From NCBI GenBank assembly GCA_013334925.1, contig JAAXWP010000013.1:1-48035 (forward strand): DNA of 48,035 nucleotides, in the 5' to 3' direction. The first letter of the stretch is position 1, and each line of letters begins with the position of its first letter. The notes below the pieces were generated by a model. The model had not been told where the DNA came from and made no database searches. It saw nothing but the letters and a program-made list of their open reading frames with translations. Position numbers and translations under genes: made by a program. Of the stretch, positions 26,344 through 36,590 are shown piece after piece. The DNA comes from Chlorobiaceae bacterium (GTDB lineage Bacteria > Bacteroidota > Chlorobiia > Chlorobiales > Chlorobiaceae).

Positions 26344-27939
26344 TCAGAACGAGCGAAGGATGGTGTCTTTCAGGTAGTGCCTGTCGTCCTTCTCGGGGTA
26401 GTCGGTCGTATAGTGCAGGCCGCGTGATTCACGCCGTTTCAGGGCGCTTTCGATGATCAGGCTGGCAACTTTGATGATGTTCCTCAGCTCGATGATCTGT
26501 GGCGTGATCCTGGTCTTCTTGTAGTACTGTTCGGTCTCCTCTTTCAGGAATTCGATGCGGCGCCGAGCCCGATCGAGGCGCAGGTCGCTCCTGACAATTC
26601 CCACGTAATCGTTCATCACCTCCTGGGCTTCGCGCTTGTTGTGCGATACGAGGATCCACTCTTCAGGGTTGCTCGTGCCCGAGTCGTCCCAGTCGGGAAA
26701 CTCCTGGCTGTGATGGATCTCGTGCAGACGTTCCTTGATGTCCTTGCTGGAGCGCCATGCGAACACGAGGGCTTCGAGCAGCGAGTTGCTGGCGAGCCGG
26801 TTTGCCCCGTGCACCCCGGTGCAGCTGGTCTCTCCGCAGGCGTAGAGACGGTTGATCGTGCTCCTGCCGTGGTCGTCGGTCCTGATGCCGCCGCAGGAGT
26901 AGTGTGCTGCCGGTACGACGGGGATCATCTCCCTGGTCATGTCGATACCGTATTCGAGGCAGGTTTCGTAGATGTGCGGGAAGTGCTCTTTCGTTTTTTT
27001 CGGATCGATGTGGGTGACGTCGAGGTAGACGCACTCTTCACCGGTCCGTTTCATTTCGGAGTCGATGGCGCGAGCGACGATGTCTCTCGGGGCCAGGTTT
27101 TCCCTGCGGTCATATTTGTGCATGAACGCTTCGCCATCCTTGTGGCGAAGGATGCCGCCGAAACCGCGAACCGCTTCGGAGATCAGGAACGACTTGGCTT
27201 TCGGGTGGAACAGGGAGGTCGGATGGAACTGGATGAACTCCATGTTGGCGATTTCAGCGCCGGCACGATAGGCCATGGCGACCCCGTCGCCGGTGGCGAT
27301 ATCCGGGTTGGTGGTATGCAGGTAGACGTGGCCGAGCCCGCCGCTGGCGACCATGGTCACTTTCGACATGATCTTCTTGGGCCGATGGTTCAGCGTGTCG
27401 AGCACATAGGCACCGTAGCAGCTGATGTCGTTGGTCTTGCGGCCAAGATGGTGTTCTGTGATCAGCTCCAAGGCATAGTGGTGTTCGAGCAGCGTGATGT
27501 TCGGGTGCGAGTTCACGCGTGCAAGCAGGGCCGTTTCGACTTCCCGTCCGGTAAGATCCCTGGCATGCACGATCCGGTTGCGCGAATGGCCACCCTCCTT
27601 GCCGAGATCGAGCTTGTGGTCTTCCGACATGGTGAACTCGACACCGAGCTCCATCAGACGCCTGATGTGAGACGGGCCTTCGTTGACCATGAGGCTTACC
27701 ATCTCACGGTTGCAGAGGCCGGCACCCGCATCCAGCGTGTCTTCGATATGCAGGTCGGCACTGTCGTTGCTGTCGATGGTGGCGGCAATGCCTCCCTGTG
27801 CCCAGTTGGTATTCGAGGTTGAACTCTCTTTTTTGGTGATGATCGTGACCGTGGCGTGGTCGGCCATGTTGATGGCGAAATAAAGTCCACCGATGCCGCT
27901 ACCGATTACGAGCACATCGGTCCTGATTTCCTGTGTCAT
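26344..27939 (-). CDS. nadB: L-aspartate oxidase
   Basis: A 531-aa flavoenzyme that oxidises L-aspartate to iminoaspartate, which NadA then condenses with dihydroxyacetone phosphate to quinolinate. The N-terminal FAD motif is [15 protein letters not shown]. Further signatures are [40 protein letters not shown] and [11 protein letters not shown], all typical of NadB (succinate dehydrogenase flavoprotein superfamily). I chose ATG at 27937-27939 ([13 protein letters not shown]); the frame extends upstream to a GTG at 28008 but the added 23 residues are unlike the family. nadA and nadE lie elsewhere in the window, so the pathway is scattered rather than an operon. Confidence 0.95.
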   Translation of the reverse strand: MTQEIRTDVLVIGSGIGGLYFAINMADHATVTIITKKESSTSNTNWAQGGIAATIDSNDSADLHIEDTLDAGAGLCNREMVSLMVNEGPSHIRRLMELGVEFTMSEDHKLDLGKEGGHSRNRIVHARDLTGREVETALLARVNSHPNITLLEHHYALELITEHHLGRKTNDISCYGAYVLDTLNHRPKKIMSKVTMVASGGLGHVYLHTTNPDIATGDGVAMAYRAGAEIANMEFIQFHPTSLFHPKAKSFLISEAVRGFGGILRHKDGEAFMHKYDRRENLAPRDIVARAIDSEMKRTGEECVYLDVTHIDPKKTKEHFPHIYETCLEYGIDMTREMIPVVPAAHYSCGGIRTDDHGRSTINRLYACGETSCTGVHGANRLASNSLLEALVFAWRSSKDIKERLHEIHHSQEFPDWDDSGTSNPEEWILVSHNKREAQEVMNDYVGIVRSDLRLDRARRRIEFLKEETEQYYKKTRITPQIIELRNIIKVASLIIESALKRRESRGLHYTTDYPEKDDRHYLKDTILRSF

Positions 27940-28289
27940 GTAGCGCGTTTGAAGAGTTGCTGCTGTTGCCGCCGGTACTTCCGTGACGGCAGATTTCAAT
28001 ATACGCACCCGATCGTAAAACCGTGACCGTTTCGGGCGTTAACCGGTTATTACTTCGGCGATTAAAAGTATCAATATAATTCGGGAGCATCTTTCCGCTC
28101 CTGCCATTCTTTATCTGACTTTTTGGCGGCAGATTTCAGAAGTCATTATTATAAAACAAGATGGTGTCTTCATTCTGCTTCGCTTGATTCAGCATGACAG
28201 ACGCTGAACCTGCAGGTCATCGTTGAGACCCGTTGTCGCCGCAGCAAAAAAATTGAACGGAGTGCCTTTAGTGCACCGGGTACGGATAG
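27940..28289. other. Intergenic region between nadB and the DedA gene
   Basis: About 350 bp without a supported gene. It must contain the nadB promoter (minus strand; A/T-rich patches with TATATT words at about 27995-28005 and 28065-28075). Near 28250-28275 a weak hairpin (GGTGC ... GCACTCC) followed by TTTTTTT on the minus strand may terminate the DedA transcript. The words CATTCTGCTTCGCTTGATTC (28171-28190) resemble common interspersed repeat fragments. Confidence 0.4.
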
Positions 28290-28901
28290 TTACTTTTTTT
28301 TCCGTCTGAGTTTCCTGATGGCACCGATGACGATCAGGGCGATACCACCGAGAATGATGACATGGAGGTACTCGACGACCTCCGGGAAAGCACTTGCAAT
28401 GAAGTAGCCTACCAGGGTGAAACAGCATACCCAGATGAGGGCTCCGGTAGCGCTGAAGAGCAGGAACTTGTGGTAAGGCATGCCGGTGACTCCGGCAAGC
28501 GTGGCCGCAAAGCTTCTGACGACCGGCACGAAGCGGGCGAGGAATACCGTTTTTGCCCCATGGCGTTCATAGAAGAGGCGAGTTTTCTCGAGGTGTTCCG
28601 GATGGAAGAAGAGCGTCTCCCGTTTGCTGAATATGCTTTTGTTCAGCCTGGTGCCGATAACATAACCGGTCGAGTCTCCCACTATGGCACCGATGGTCAG
28701 TACGGCTATCACGGTCAGCAGGTCGAGCCTTCCGGTTGCGGCAATCAGGCCCGAGGTGATGAGCAGCGAGTCGCCTGGCAGGAAGAAGCCTGCGAAAAGG
28801 CCGGTTTCAGCGAAAACGATCAGGAACAGCAGGGGATAGCCGCCTTTCAGTACCAGCTCGTCGAGGGTTCCGATCTCCTGAATGACAGATAAGAGTTCCA
28901 T
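28290..28901 (-). CDS. DedA-family membrane protein (SNARE-associated/VTT domain)
   Basis: A 203-aa inner-membrane protein with about five hydrophobic segments. The family features are visible: an N-terminal helix ending in [23 protein letters not shown], the motif [12 protein letters not shown], and the strongly conserved [15 protein letters not shown] with its essential arginines, plus a lysine/arginine-rich C-terminal tail (RKLRRKKK). DedA proteins are linked to lipid carrier recycling (undecaprenyl phosphate or phosphatidylethanolamine flipping), membrane potential and envelope integrity; which substrate applies here is not known. It starts at ATG 28899-28901, 39 bp downstream of the arginine-decarboxylase terminator, so it probably has its own promoter. 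Confidence 0.93.
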   Translation of the reverse strand: MELLSVIQEIGTLDELVLKGGYPLLFLIVFAETGLFAGFFLPGDSLLITSGLIAATGRLDLLTVIAVLTIGAIVGDSTGYVIGTRLNKSIFSKRETLFFHPEHLEKTRLFYERHGAKTVFLARFVPVVRSFAATLAGVTGMPYHKFLLFSATGALIWVCCFTLVGYFIASAFPEVVEYLHVIILGGIALIVIGAIRKLRRKKK

Positions 28902-28934
28902 GGATTCACGCCTGTTTGGGCTTGTTCCGGAAAT

Positions 28935-28975
28935 AAAAAACGGGGATCCGGCCCGCAGGCGGATACCCCGTAGAT
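28935..28975 (-). terminator. Terminator of the arginine decarboxylase gene
   Basis: The stem CGGGG(T)ATCCG / CGGATCCCCG (28941-28950 with 28961-28970) is followed on the minus strand by TTTTTTATTT. The other side also has a T-run (TAGATTTTTT), so it could act in both directions. Confidence 0.85.
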
Positions 28976-29027
28976 TTTTTGCCGCATGCTGTCGGAACGG
29001 CTGCGGTCGCGGTGCCTGGTTTCCCTG

Positions 29028-29573
29028 TCAGGGAAGCAGGACTGCGCAGGAGATGACGGTCGTCCAGAGACCGGTTTCGCCTTCGGCCGACTGGGTGATG
29101 TTGTACGAGTTGATGATCTTGCCGCTCATCTTGTAGATACCTTCGCGCTCGTCCCAGTCCTTGTTGGGATCGAACTCGATGCCGAGCGTTGTGGCAAGCA
29201 TCGTTGCCGCGAGGTCCTCGGCATACTCACCGGACTGTTCGGCGGTTTCACCGTACGGATGGTGCTCGGAGAGGTAACCATACTGGGTATCGTCAGCCGG
29301 AATGGCCACACCGACCGAGGCGGAAACCAGGCGGTTGTTCTCGTTGGTCGAGTTGCGGGCAAGAACCGCAAAGGTGATCTGTCCCGGAGTAAGGTGCTTC
29401 AGGCCTTCTTCAACGCTCAGGCGTTCGCACTTGGGAGGAAAAATACTGGAAACCGTCACCAGGTTGCACTTTTCGATCTTGGCATCTCGCAGAGCGAGCT
29501 CGAAAGAGGAGAGGTACTCTTTGTGCCTACCGACACCCTTGGTGAAGAATACTTTTGTCGGGACGAATGACAA
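29028..29573 (-). CDS. Pyruvoyl-dependent arginine decarboxylase
   Basis: A 181-aa pro-enzyme that decarboxylates L-arginine to agmatine, the entry to polyamine synthesis. The fold begins [30 protein letters not shown]. The self-cleavage site is the Ser-Ser pair in [11 protein letters not shown] (about residues 40-41 of the chosen protein), matching the Ser52-Ser53 cleavage of the Methanocaldococcus enzyme, and cleavage creates the pyruvoyl group on the larger C-terminal chain. I chose the TTG at 29571-29573 because GGAG lies 8 nt upstream (29582-29585) and the protein then begins at the usual family start. The longer frame to another TTG (29624) lacks a ribosome site. PvlArgDC is typical of archaea and is shared by few bacterial groups, including Chlorobi and Chlamydiae. 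Confidence 0.93.
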   Translation of the reverse strand: MSFVPTKVFFTKGVGRHKEYLSSFELALRDAKIEKCNLVTVSSIFPPKCERLSVEEGLKHLTPGQITFAVLARNSTNENNRLVSASVGVAIPADDTQYGYLSEHHPYGETAEQSGEYAEDLAATMLATTLGIEFDPNKDWDEREGIYKMSGKIINSYNITQSAEGETGLWTTVISCAVLLP

Positions 29574-29642
29574 TGTGGTTTCTCCGGATAGAGGTTGTAA
29601 AAATAGTTCGCCGTTTTTGTGCAATTATAGGAAAAAGCGAAC

Positions 29643-30866
29643 TCATTCAAAACGTTTTTTTGTACCAGCCACTTTAAAAAACTTCCGTTTGCCGGCCCTG
29701 AGGATCATTGGTGTTTCCTCGAGTTCGATCACTGCTGCAATATCGGTGATTTTTGTATCCCCGGCCTGTACCGCTCCCTGCTGGATCATGCGTCTTGCCT
29801 CGGTCTTCGACGGGGCTGCACCAAGTTCCAGGAGCAGGTCGACGATCTGCATCGAGGCCGCATCGATTTCGGTTGTCGGAATGTCTGCAGGAGCCTGTTT
29901 CTGGACGATCACCCGGTCGAAATGCTCCTGAGCTTTTACGGCGGCCCCGGCAGAGTAGTACTGCGCCACCACCTCGCGGGCAAGCTCGCGTTTGGTCTCT
30001 CTCGGATCGGCGGCGACGCGATCCGAGAGCGGTGTTTCGCAGCCGCTGTGGTTCGGCAGGAGGAGGTTCCACCAGGTTTCGATCAGCGTGTCGGGGATGG
30101 ATAGCGCTCTGCCGTACATATCCTCTGGGGTGTCGTTGAAGCTGATGGCGTTGCCCATCGATTTGGACATTTTTTCGACGCCGTCGGTACCGACAAGCAG
30201 CGGCATGGTGATGCACACCTGGGGCTCGATGCCGTACTCACGCTGCAGGTCGCGGCCTACGAGCAGGTTGAACTTCTGGTCGGTGCCGCCGAGTTCGATA
30301 TCGTTCTTCAGGTGCACCGAGTCCATACCCTGGGCGAGGGGATAGAGGAACTCGTGGATTGAAATCGGGGCCTGCGAGCGGTAGCGCTTTTCGAAATCGT
30401 CGCGCTCCAGCATGCGTGCCACCGTGTAGTGGCTCGAAAGGCGGATCACGTCGGCAAAGGTCATTTTGCCGAGCCAGTCGGCATTGTAGCAGATGGTGGT
30501 CTTTTCAGGATCGAGGATTTTCGATGCCTGGTCGAAGTACGAGCGGCCATTCTCTTTTGCCTCTTCGGCCGTGAGCTGCGGCCTGGTTTTGCTTTTGCCC
30601 GAGGGGTCGCCGATCATGGCCGTGAAGTCGCCGATGATGAGGATGGCTTCATGACCGAGATCCTGGAACTCGCGGAGCTTCCTGAGCACCACCGAATGGC
30701 CGAGATGCAGGTCGGGACGCGACGGGTCTGCGCCGAGTTTGACCTTCATCGGTTTGCCGGTCTTGATGCTTTTCTGGATCTTCTTTTCGAGCTCTTCTAC
30801 GCTGAGCACCTCGACGGTATTGTTGACGATGATATCGAGCTGTTCCTTGACGCTTGGGAAATGCAT
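29643..30866 (-). CDS. tyrS: Tyrosyl-tRNA synthetase
   Basis: A 407-aa class I aminoacyl-tRNA synthetase that charges tRNA-Tyr. The HIGH-type motif is HLGH (residues 54-57) after [11 protein letters not shown], and the KMSKS motif is exact in [14 protein letters not shown]. The tyrosine-binding region [19 protein letters not shown] and a C-terminal S4-like RNA-binding domain ([23 protein letters not shown]...) are present. The Lys-rich C-terminus (AGTKKRFE) is normal. It belongs to the longer TyrRS-2 (TyrZ-like) type rather than the E. coli TyrS type, judged from [14 protein letters not shown] and length. smpB is 68 bp upstream in the same orientation. Confidence 0.97.
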   Translation of the reverse strand: MHFPSVKEQLDIIVNNTVEVLSVEELEKKIQKSIKTGKPMKVKLGADPSRPDLHLGHSVVLRKLREFQDLGHEAILIIGDFTAMIGDPSGKSKTRPQLTAEEAKENGRSYFDQASKILDPEKTTICYNADWLGKMTFADVIRLSSHYTVARMLERDDFEKRYRSQAPISIHEFLYPLAQGMDSVHLKNDIELGGTDQKFNLLVGRDLQREYGIEPQVCITMPLLVGTDGVEKMSKSMGNAISFNDTPEDMYGRALSIPDTLIETWWNLLLPNHSGCETPLSDRVAADPRETKRELAREVVAQYYSAGAAVKAQEHFDRVIVQKQAPADIPTTEIDAASMQIVDLLLELGAAPSKTEARRMIQQGAVQAGDTKITDIAAVIELEETPMILRAGKRKFFKVAGTKKRFE

Positions 30867-30934
30867 AGGTGAATAATTATGGCTTTGCCATTTAGTGGAT
30901 GAGTCGTGTTTTGGTTCAGTGCGCGTGCCGAAGT

Positions 30935-31408
30935 TCAGTACTGCTTTCTCAGCTGCTGGAGTTCGCGCTGGGCGTCCCGTGTCTTGACAGCTTCGCGCTT
31001 GTCGTGAAGCTGCTTGCCGCGTGCGATGCCAAGTTCGACCTTGAGGATGCCGCGATCATTGAAGAAGGCCTTCAGCGGAATCAGGGTCAGCCCCTTTTCG
31101 CTGATCTTCGACTGGAGCCGATGGATCTCCTCCTTGTGCAGCAGCAGTTTCCTGCTCCGCTTGGGTTCGAGCTTGTCGAGCGTATTGAGTTCGTACGGCG
31201 TGATCTGCATGTTTTCAAGCCACACCTCACCATGGTGGATCATGGCGTAGCTTTCGCTCAGGCTGGCCTTGCCGAGGCGGACAGATTTCACTTCGCTGCC
31301 GAGCAGCTCGATGCCGGCCACCAGCGTGTCGAGAATTTCGTACTCGAATCGCGCCCTCCGGTTCTGTATGACCGTGACGTAGTTCGGTTTATCCTGTTTT
31401 TTTGACAC
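30935..31408 (-). CDS. smpB: SsrA (tmRNA)-binding protein
   Basis: A 157-aa RNA-binding protein that partners tmRNA in trans-translation, rescuing stalled ribosomes. Family motifs: [40 protein letters not shown], then [54 protein letters not shown], with the basic C-terminal tail that enters the A site. Length is standard. It sits 8 bp downstream of the FAD oxidase gene and so is likely at the distal end of the cell-shape operon. No ssrA gene was noticed in this window. Confidence 0.97.
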   Translation of the reverse strand: MSKKQDKPNYVTVIQNRRARFEYEILDTLVAGIELLGSEVKSVRLGKASLSESYAMIHHGEVWLENMQITPYELNTLDKLEPKRSRKLLLHKEEIHRLQSKISEKGLTLIPLKAFFNDRGILKVELGIARGKQLHDKREAVKTRDAQRELQQLRKQY

Positions 31409-31416
31409 CGGGCTCT

Positions 31417-32901
31417 TCAGGTTTCGATTTCGTAGAAGTTCGTCGGGATCAGGTTCCCGATGTTGAGGACAAGATAAGGGTCGAACACCTTTTTTACCCG
31501 CACCATTTCACGGATGCCCTGTTCACCGTACATCAGCACGAGGTATTCCGATTTCAGCTTGCCGATGCCATGCTCTGCCGACAGGGTGCCGCCCATCGCG
31601 ATCACCTCCGTGACCAGTTTGCGGTAAAGCCGCTTGGCCCGGTCGAACTCTTCCCGGTTTTTCGGGAGGATGTTCAGATGCAGGTGCGCGTTGCCGATAT
31701 GCCCGAAGATGATGCAGGTGAAGCCTTCCGCTTCGCAGGCGTCACGGTAGAGCTCGTATAGTTGACGTGCCTGCCCGTCGGGAACGGCCATGTCGGTGCT
31801 GACCTTTGTTTCGGATTGACGGCGAAGCCATTCGTTTACCTGAACCGGAAGCTGGTGGCGGAAGTCCCGGAGCCTCGTGAGTCCGACAGCGTCAAGGGCC
31901 GCCCAGGTCAGGTCGGCCGGGGCGTTGCACTCCTCCATGAGCGTCATCCATGCTTCGAGGCACCCCTCTTCGTTCTCACGGGTTGTCTCCTCCTCGAAAT
32001 AGATCGCACCGGCAGTGTTCCGTGGAACTTCCGGGTAACTCTGACGCAGGAACTCCAGCGCATTCCGGTCGAACAGCTCGATCGCCCTGGGTGCGACACC
32101 GGATGCTCCGGACCTGGCTTTGTCGATGAAGGCGAACAGATCATCTTCGGTCAGAAACCAGACGATGCAGGCGATCACCTGTTCCGGAGCCTTGCGCAGT
32201 TGCAGCTCAGCTTCCAGGATGATGCCGAGTGTGCCTTCCGAGCCTATGAACAGGTCCACGAGATCCATTCCCGGTGCCGACCAGTATCCGGCATTGTGCT
32301 TGGAGGTAGAAGGCATGCCGTAGTCCGGACGCATGAACGACAGTTGACCTGCTATCGGAAGCTCGAGCGAAAAACGGCCCTCGCTGTCGGCCAGATACCG
32401 GCCGCGCTCGATCTCCAGGAGGTCGCCCTGCGGAAGCGCGATCCTTATGGCCCGGACATGTTTCCTTGTCGGTCCGTATCTGAAGGAGCGGGAGCCGGAT
32501 GAGTTGTTGGCGATCGTACTGCCGATGAAGCAGGTTTTCTCGGTCGGATCGGGCGGGTAGTGCCATCCCGATGCGGCCGCTTTCGCCTGTACATCCTGAA
32601 GCAGCGCGCCGCCCTGCACACGGAGAATTGCGGTGTCTTCGTCGGTCTGTTCGACCTCGCCGATATGGTTGAGCCGATGCATGGCGATGATGTAGTCGCC
32701 GAACGGAATACGTCCACCGGTCGTGCCGGTTCCGTTGCCGGCAACCATATAACGGCGTCCATCGGCTACGGCACTCCTGAGCAGTCCGGCGGCCTCCTCG
32801 CAGCTCTCCGGGAAGAATACGCCGGGTGACCATCCGCTCTTCAGGTTGCTCGTGTCTTCAAGGAAGCCCTGTACGGCATCCGTTCCCAATCTGTCAATCA
32901 C
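31417..32901 (-). CDS. GlcD-type FAD-linked oxidase (glycolate or D-lactate dehydrogenase-like)
   Basis: About 494 aa. The N-terminal half is a VAO-type FAD-binding domain ([26 protein letters not shown], then [39 protein letters not shown]). The C-terminal FAD-linked oxidase domain ends with [10 protein letters not shown] and [15 protein letters not shown], the GlcD/D-lactate dehydrogenase hallmark. The likely substrate is a 2-hydroxy acid, but the identity is not readable. I set the start at GTG 32899-32901: AGGAGG (32908-32913) lies 6 nt upstream, and the codon overlaps the TGA of mrdA in GTGATTGA, so translation is coupled. The ORF continues upstream to 33069 but would overlap mrdA. Its place between mrdA and smpB, where rodA is often found, is unusual. 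Confidence 0.9.
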   Translation of the reverse strand: MIDRLGTDAVQGFLEDTSNLKSGWSPGVFFPESCEEAAGLLRSAVADGRRYMVAGNGTGTTGGRIPFGDYIIAMHRLNHIGEVEQTDEDTAILRVQGGALLQDVQAKAAASGWHYPPDPTEKTCFIGSTIANNSSGSRSFRYGPTRKHVRAIRIALPQGDLLEIERGRYLADSEGRFSLELPIAGQLSFMRPDYGMPSTSKHNAGYWSAPGMDLVDLFIGSEGTLGIILEAELQLRKAPEQVIACIVWFLTEDDLFAFIDKARSGASGVAPRAIELFDRNALEFLRQSYPEVPRNTAGAIYFEEETTRENEEGCLEAWMTLMEECNAPADLTWAALDAVGLTRLRDFRHQLPVQVNEWLRRQSETKVSTDMAVPDGQARQLYELYRDACEAEGFTCIIFGHIGNAHLHLNILPKNREEFDRAKRLYRKLVTEVIAMGGTLSAEHGIGKLKSEYLVLMYGEQGIREMVRVKKVFDPYLVLNIGNLIPTNFYEIET

Positions 32902-34804
32902 CGGGGTCCTCCTCTGATGGAGTGCTGCCAGCGCCACTCTGTCCTGAGCTGTCGGCAGCCTTTCCGCCTGCTGGTGACCTGGCACCGGCATCCAGCGAAT
33001 CACTGAGCGCTTTGATGGCATCGACGGCCTTGGTGGGGGAGTACCCGTTTCCAGCCTTGCCTTTGACATTGACGTAGTAGTTGATCAGCTCTCGGGCGAT
33101 CGGTGCCGATACGCTGCCGCCGAATCCGGCATTTTCCACCAGCACGGCGATGGCGATCTTTGGCTGTTCAACGGGAGCGAAACAGACGAACCATGCATGG
33201 TCCTGGCCATGCGGGTTCTGCGCCGTGCCGGTTTTGCCGGCGACGGTCACACCGGGAACCTGAGCCAGGGTACCAGTACCCTGAAGGACGACGCCTTTCA
33301 TGCCGGTCTTGACGGCGTCGAACGAACGTTGGGAAATCGGTATCTGGTGGCTGTCATAGCTCAACGGCACGTAAGTGCCTGATCGGGTATCACGATAACC
33401 GCTGACCAGATGGGGTTGATGCCAGGTGCCGTTGCTTGCGATGGCGGCTGCGAAGTTGGCCAGCTGGAGCGGTGTCGTGTTGAGTTCGCCCTGACCGATA
33501 CCGAGACTGACCAGATAACCCTTTGACCAGCGGCCGGCACCGAAACGCTTGTCGTAAAATTCGGTGGAGGGCAGGACGCCGCGCTTTTCTCCGGGAAGAT
33601 CGATACCGGTTTTTTCGCCGAAGCCGAACATTTCACCATAATCGTGCCACTTGTCGAGGCCCACCTGCAGGATCAGTTTGTAGAAATAGACGTTGCAGGA
33701 CTGTGTGATGGCTTTCGCCAGGTTGACCGTACCGTGGGCGCCGCCGTGGCACTTGAATTTCCTGCCACCGAACATGAAGTACCCGGGACAGTTGATGGTC
33801 GTTTCAGGAGTGATCGTCCCCTCTTCGAGGGCGGCAAGCGCGAGCAGGAGCTTGTAGGTCGAGCCTGGCGGGTAGGCAGCCTGGATGGCTCGGTTGAACA
33901 TCGGTTTCTGAGGAGAGTTGACCACATCGGTCCACTCCTGCCTTCTTGCGGTGCCATTCAGGATGTCCAGGTCGAAGTCGGGCTCGCTGCAGTAGGCGAG
34001 GATACCACCGGTGGTCGGATCAATGGCCACCACGGCTCCCGATTTACCGGTTTTTCGCAGAAGTTTCTCGGCGAGTCCCTGAAGGTCCGCATCGATGGTC
34101 AGGTAGAGATCGTCACCCTTGGTGGGCGCGATGTCGTTCCTGCCCTCCGCGTACTTTCCGACAAGCATGCCAAGCGGGTTGACCAGCTCGTAGCGTGCAC
34201 CTTTCTCACCACGCAAGTGGTCTTCATAAAACTTTTCCAGACCGGTTGCGCCGATCTTGTCATCGGGGTTGTAGCCCCTTTCGGCAAGGGTGTCGAGCTG
34301 TTCCTTGCTGAGTCCCTTGAGATAGCCAAGGAGATGCGTTCCGGTGAACAGGTCATTGTACTGGCGCTTGTTTTCCACCTCGATCGTTACACCAGGCAGC
34401 TGCCAGAGGTTTTCACTGACCCTGGCCATGGCGATGTCGTTCAGGTCATGGTAAACCGTCGAAGCGGCAAACGGGCTGTAGTTGCGACCCTCTTCGATTT
34501 TTGATCGAAGCTCCTCTTCAGGCATTTCGAGGAGAAAGGCCAGATAGCGTATGCCAGCATCGCTGATTTCCGAAGGGATGACCTTGACGGTGTAGAGCGG
34601 GCGACTTTCGAGAATCAGCTGACCGTCACGATCGTAGAAGTTTCCTCTTGGCGCCTGGACCCAGATTCTCCTGATGCTGCCGGATCTGAGGCCGACCTCC
34701 TCCTGCTGGGCTATCTGCAGCCACGCCAGACGGCTTAAAAGAAAGAGAAAGACGGCGGCAATGACGAACGAGATTCCCTTGACGCTTCGCTGAAGCTTGT
34801 CCAT
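32894..34804 (-). CDS. mrdA: Peptidoglycan transpeptidase, penicillin-binding protein 2 (MrdA)
   Basis: A 636-aa inner-membrane transpeptidase that cross-links peptidoglycan during cell elongation. One N-terminal transmembrane anchor (GISFVIAAVFLFLLSRLAWLQIA) is followed by a dimerisation/pedestal domain. The transpeptidase domain carries the SxxK serine in YPPGSTYKLLLALAAL, SxN as SCNVYFYK and KTG in VAGKTGTAQNPHGQDHAWFVCFAP. The C-terminus ends in a Gly/Ser-rich tail. The length matches PBP2. Its ATG is 4 bp downstream of mreD, and it overlaps the next gene's start, so mreC-mreD-mrdA-FAD oxidase-smpB read as one operon. Confidence 0.97.
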   Translation of the reverse strand: MDKLQRSVKGISFVIAAVFLFLLSRLAWLQIAQQEEVGLRSGSIRRIWVQAPRGNFYDRDGQLILESRPLYTVKVIPSEISDAGIRYLAFLLEMPEEELRSKIEEGRNYSPFAASTVYHDLNDIAMARVSENLWQLPGVTIEVENKRQYNDLFTGTHLLGYLKGLSKEQLDTLAERGYNPDDKIGATGLEKFYEDHLRGEKGARYELVNPLGMLVGKYAEGRNDIAPTKGDDLYLTIDADLQGLAEKLLRKTGKSGAVVAIDPTTGGILAYCSEPDFDLDILNGTARRQEWTDVVNSPQKPMFNRAIQAAYPPGSTYKLLLALAALEEGTITPETTINCPGYFMFGGRKFKCHGGAHGTVNLAKAITQSCNVYFYKLILQVGLDKWHDYGEMFGFGEKTGIDLPGEKRGVLPSTEFYDKRFGAGRWSKGYLVSLGIGQGELNTTPLQLANFAAAIASNGTWHQPHLVSGYRDTRSGTYVPLSYDSHQIPISQRSFDAVKTGMKGVVLQGTGTLAQVPGVTVAGKTGTAQNPHGQDHAWFVCFAPVEQPKIAIAVLVENAGFGGSVSAPIARELINYYVNVKGKAGNGYSPTKAVDAIKALSDSLDAGARSPAGGKAADSSGQSGAGSTPSEEDPGD

Positions 34805-34808
34805 GACG

Positions 34809-35300
34809 TCAGTCCTTCTGGAGTTTTTTCAGCACAAGCTGGTACATCAGTACGGTCAGCACCATACTTGAAAGGGTTCCGATCACAAGCAGTGACGGAA
34901 TCCTGAAATAGAGCGGTACGGCCATGGGATTGATCAGCAGGGCGAACAGCAGGTTTCCGGCGACAAGAGCCGTTGCGGATGCGAAATAGAACATTCTTCG
35001 CTTCTTGACCGTCGTGGCGTAGCTCTCCTCGGGAACATGGTAGTATCCGGCCAGGAATCCTTCAACCGTGCCGACCAGAGCAGAGAGGCCAATATTGCCC
35101 GACAGGAATCCAAGGAACAGTCCTGCGGCAAATCCATAGTTGGTGCCGGTCCGCTGGCCGAGCATCACCGATGTGAAGGCGATGAATACGGCCAGAATGT
35201 CCGGAGTCGCACCGAAAATGACCAGTTTCGATACCACGAACTGCTGCACGATCGCCAGCACGATCAGGGAAACGGTATAGAATGGGTATTTTTTTAGCAC
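34809..35300 (-). CDS. mreD: Rod shape-determining membrane protein MreD
   Basis: A 163-aa integral membrane protein of the elongasome. Four or five hydrophobic segments span most of it (KYPFYTVSLIVLAIVQQFVVSKLVIFG, DILAVFIAFTSVMLGQRTGTNYGFAAGLFLGFLSG, FYFASATALVAGNLLFALL). Sequence identity in this family is low; identification rests on size, topology and the position between mreC and mrdA. It starts at GTG 35298-35300, without a clear Shine-Dalgarno site. Confidence 0.88.
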   Translation of the reverse strand: MLKKYPFYTVSLIVLAIVQQFVVSKLVIFGATPDILAVFIAFTSVMLGQRTGTNYGFAAGLFLGFLSGNIGLSALVGTVEGFLAGYYHVPEESYATTVKKRRMFYFASATALVAGNLLFALLINPMAVPLYFRIPSLLVIGTLSSMVLTVLMYQLVLKKLQKD

Positions 35301-35334
35301 AGCGTCTGTCTGTCGTTTGAAGTCTTTGTGCCCA

Positions 35335-36198
35335 TCACCGGCCGAATGGTTTCTGCGGTATTTTGGGCTTCACCTCTTCGTTGTACATGATCTCGAGTTT
35401 TTCGGGAGATGCCTTTTCAGGAGAGACCAGCACGTAGGTAAGTGATGAATAATCGATGTAGAGCCTGACGTCGATGTCAGAGAACAGCTTGTTGCCGGAA
35501 ACACGAACGATCTTGCCGACCGGTATGCCACGCACGGCGAAAGTACTGTGGTCCGAGGTCGCCAGATGCTCGCCGGCTTTCAGGCGGCTGCTTGCCGGTA
35601 CATTTTCCATGTGGGCCAGCGTCTCATTGCCACCGTTCCACGAAAGCACTCCATAGGTGCTGCTGCTGTCCGAAACGACGCTTACCTTGAAGCTCTTGTT
35701 GATCACCGGCATGACCTTCGCGTAATTCTCCGTCACCTTCGTTACACGGCCGACCAGCCCATCGGGTGTGAGAACAGCCATGTCCTTTTCGACCCCACGG
35801 CGCCAACCGGCATTGATGATGATCGTGTTGTCGGTATGGCTGAACCTGCGATCGACGACGCGGGCCACGATGAAGCGGTTGTAAGCGTGTGCAGAGTCTT
35901 TCGCGACCATCGCGTTGAGATTTCTGGAATCACGAATGGCCTGACCCTGGTGCACTACCGTTGAAAACAGTCGGGCATTCTGCAACAGCAGGTGCTCGTT
36001 GTACTGTTTCAGGGAAAAGAGATCACTGACCGCCGACATCTGTTCGGCCACCGATGCATTTACTGACAATCCCCTTGACCGGATCGCCTCCAGGGTCTCT
36101 TTGCGCTGGAGCTGCATGAGCAGGACCGAGATGCTGCAGTACAGCAGCAAAAAGAGATATGCGGTATGTCTTGCGAGAAAGCGAAAAAAACTCAGCAC
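35335..36198 (-). CDS. mreC: Rod shape-determining protein MreC
   Basis: A 287-aa bitopic periplasmic scaffold of the elongasome. It has one N-terminal transmembrane segment (LARHTAYLFLLLYCSISVLLM), a coiled coil (about residues 60-90), then the MreC beta-domain: ARVVDRRFSHTDNTIIINAGWRRGVEKDMAVLTPDGLVGRVTKVTENYAKVMPVIN, typical of the family. It starts at GTG 36196-36198 and is the first gene of the cell-shape operon. A typical mreB is absent upstream within the window; the neighbouring region holds an unrelated divergent gene. Confidence 0.95.
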   Translation of the reverse strand: MLSFFRFLARHTAYLFLLLYCSISVLLMQLQRKETLEAIRSRGLSVNASVAEQMSAVSDLFSLKQYNEHLLLQNARLFSTVVHQGQAIRDSRNLNAMVAKDSAHAYNRFIVARVVDRRFSHTDNTIIINAGWRRGVEKDMAVLTPDGLVGRVTKVTENYAKVMPVINKSFKVSVVSDSSSTYGVLSWNGGNETLAHMENVPASSRLKAGEHLATSDHSTFAVRGIPVGKIVRVSGNKLFSDIDVRLYIDYSSLTYVLVSPEKASPEKLEIMYNEEVKPKIPQKPFGR

Positions 36199-36590
36199 GT
36201 ACCTGATCTTCTGGTTAACTCATCTGTTCACATTGGGCATGTTGCCTTACAAGTGGCCTGGGGCCCGGCTGTCCTCGTCTGGAGTACCGCAGCCGGCTGG
36301 AGCAAACAATCAAGAACTGCAATATAAAAAGTAAAGTTCAATGTTGCAGGACTAAGTGTATTCACTCCTGTATCGAAGTTCAGCAGTTCAGAACTTCTTG
36401 CTGCCGGCCTGTGTTGTCAGGTTTTCGGCGATCCCGTATATTTTCACCGCTCATGACCGGCATAGGGGTGTCTCTGATCTGAACGCTTTTTGTCATGCAG
36501 GGGAGCGTTATCGTCCTGAGCTGATTATATTTTAATTTTTCATCGCCGGACGGGATTGCCGGCAGGCAGTAAGAACGTAAGAAGTTGATG
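36199..36590. other. Divergent intergenic region between mreC and the Cpn10-like gene
   Basis: About 390 bp without a supported gene. It must hold promoters in both directions. The plus-strand stretch GATTATATTTTAATTTTT (about 36522-36540), some 50 bp before the Cpn10-like start, could include a -10 element. No riboswitch or convincing hairpin terminator was seen. Confidence 0.4.

Noticed and set aside
26641-27822. A 393-codon plus-strand frame antisense to nadB
   Set aside because: nadB on the minus strand matches the family end to end; the opposite frame has no recognisable content.
32207-32833. A second minus-strand frame (208 codons) inside the FAD oxidase gene
   Set aside because: It is an Arg-rich alternate frame within a clear GlcD-type gene, without any domain.
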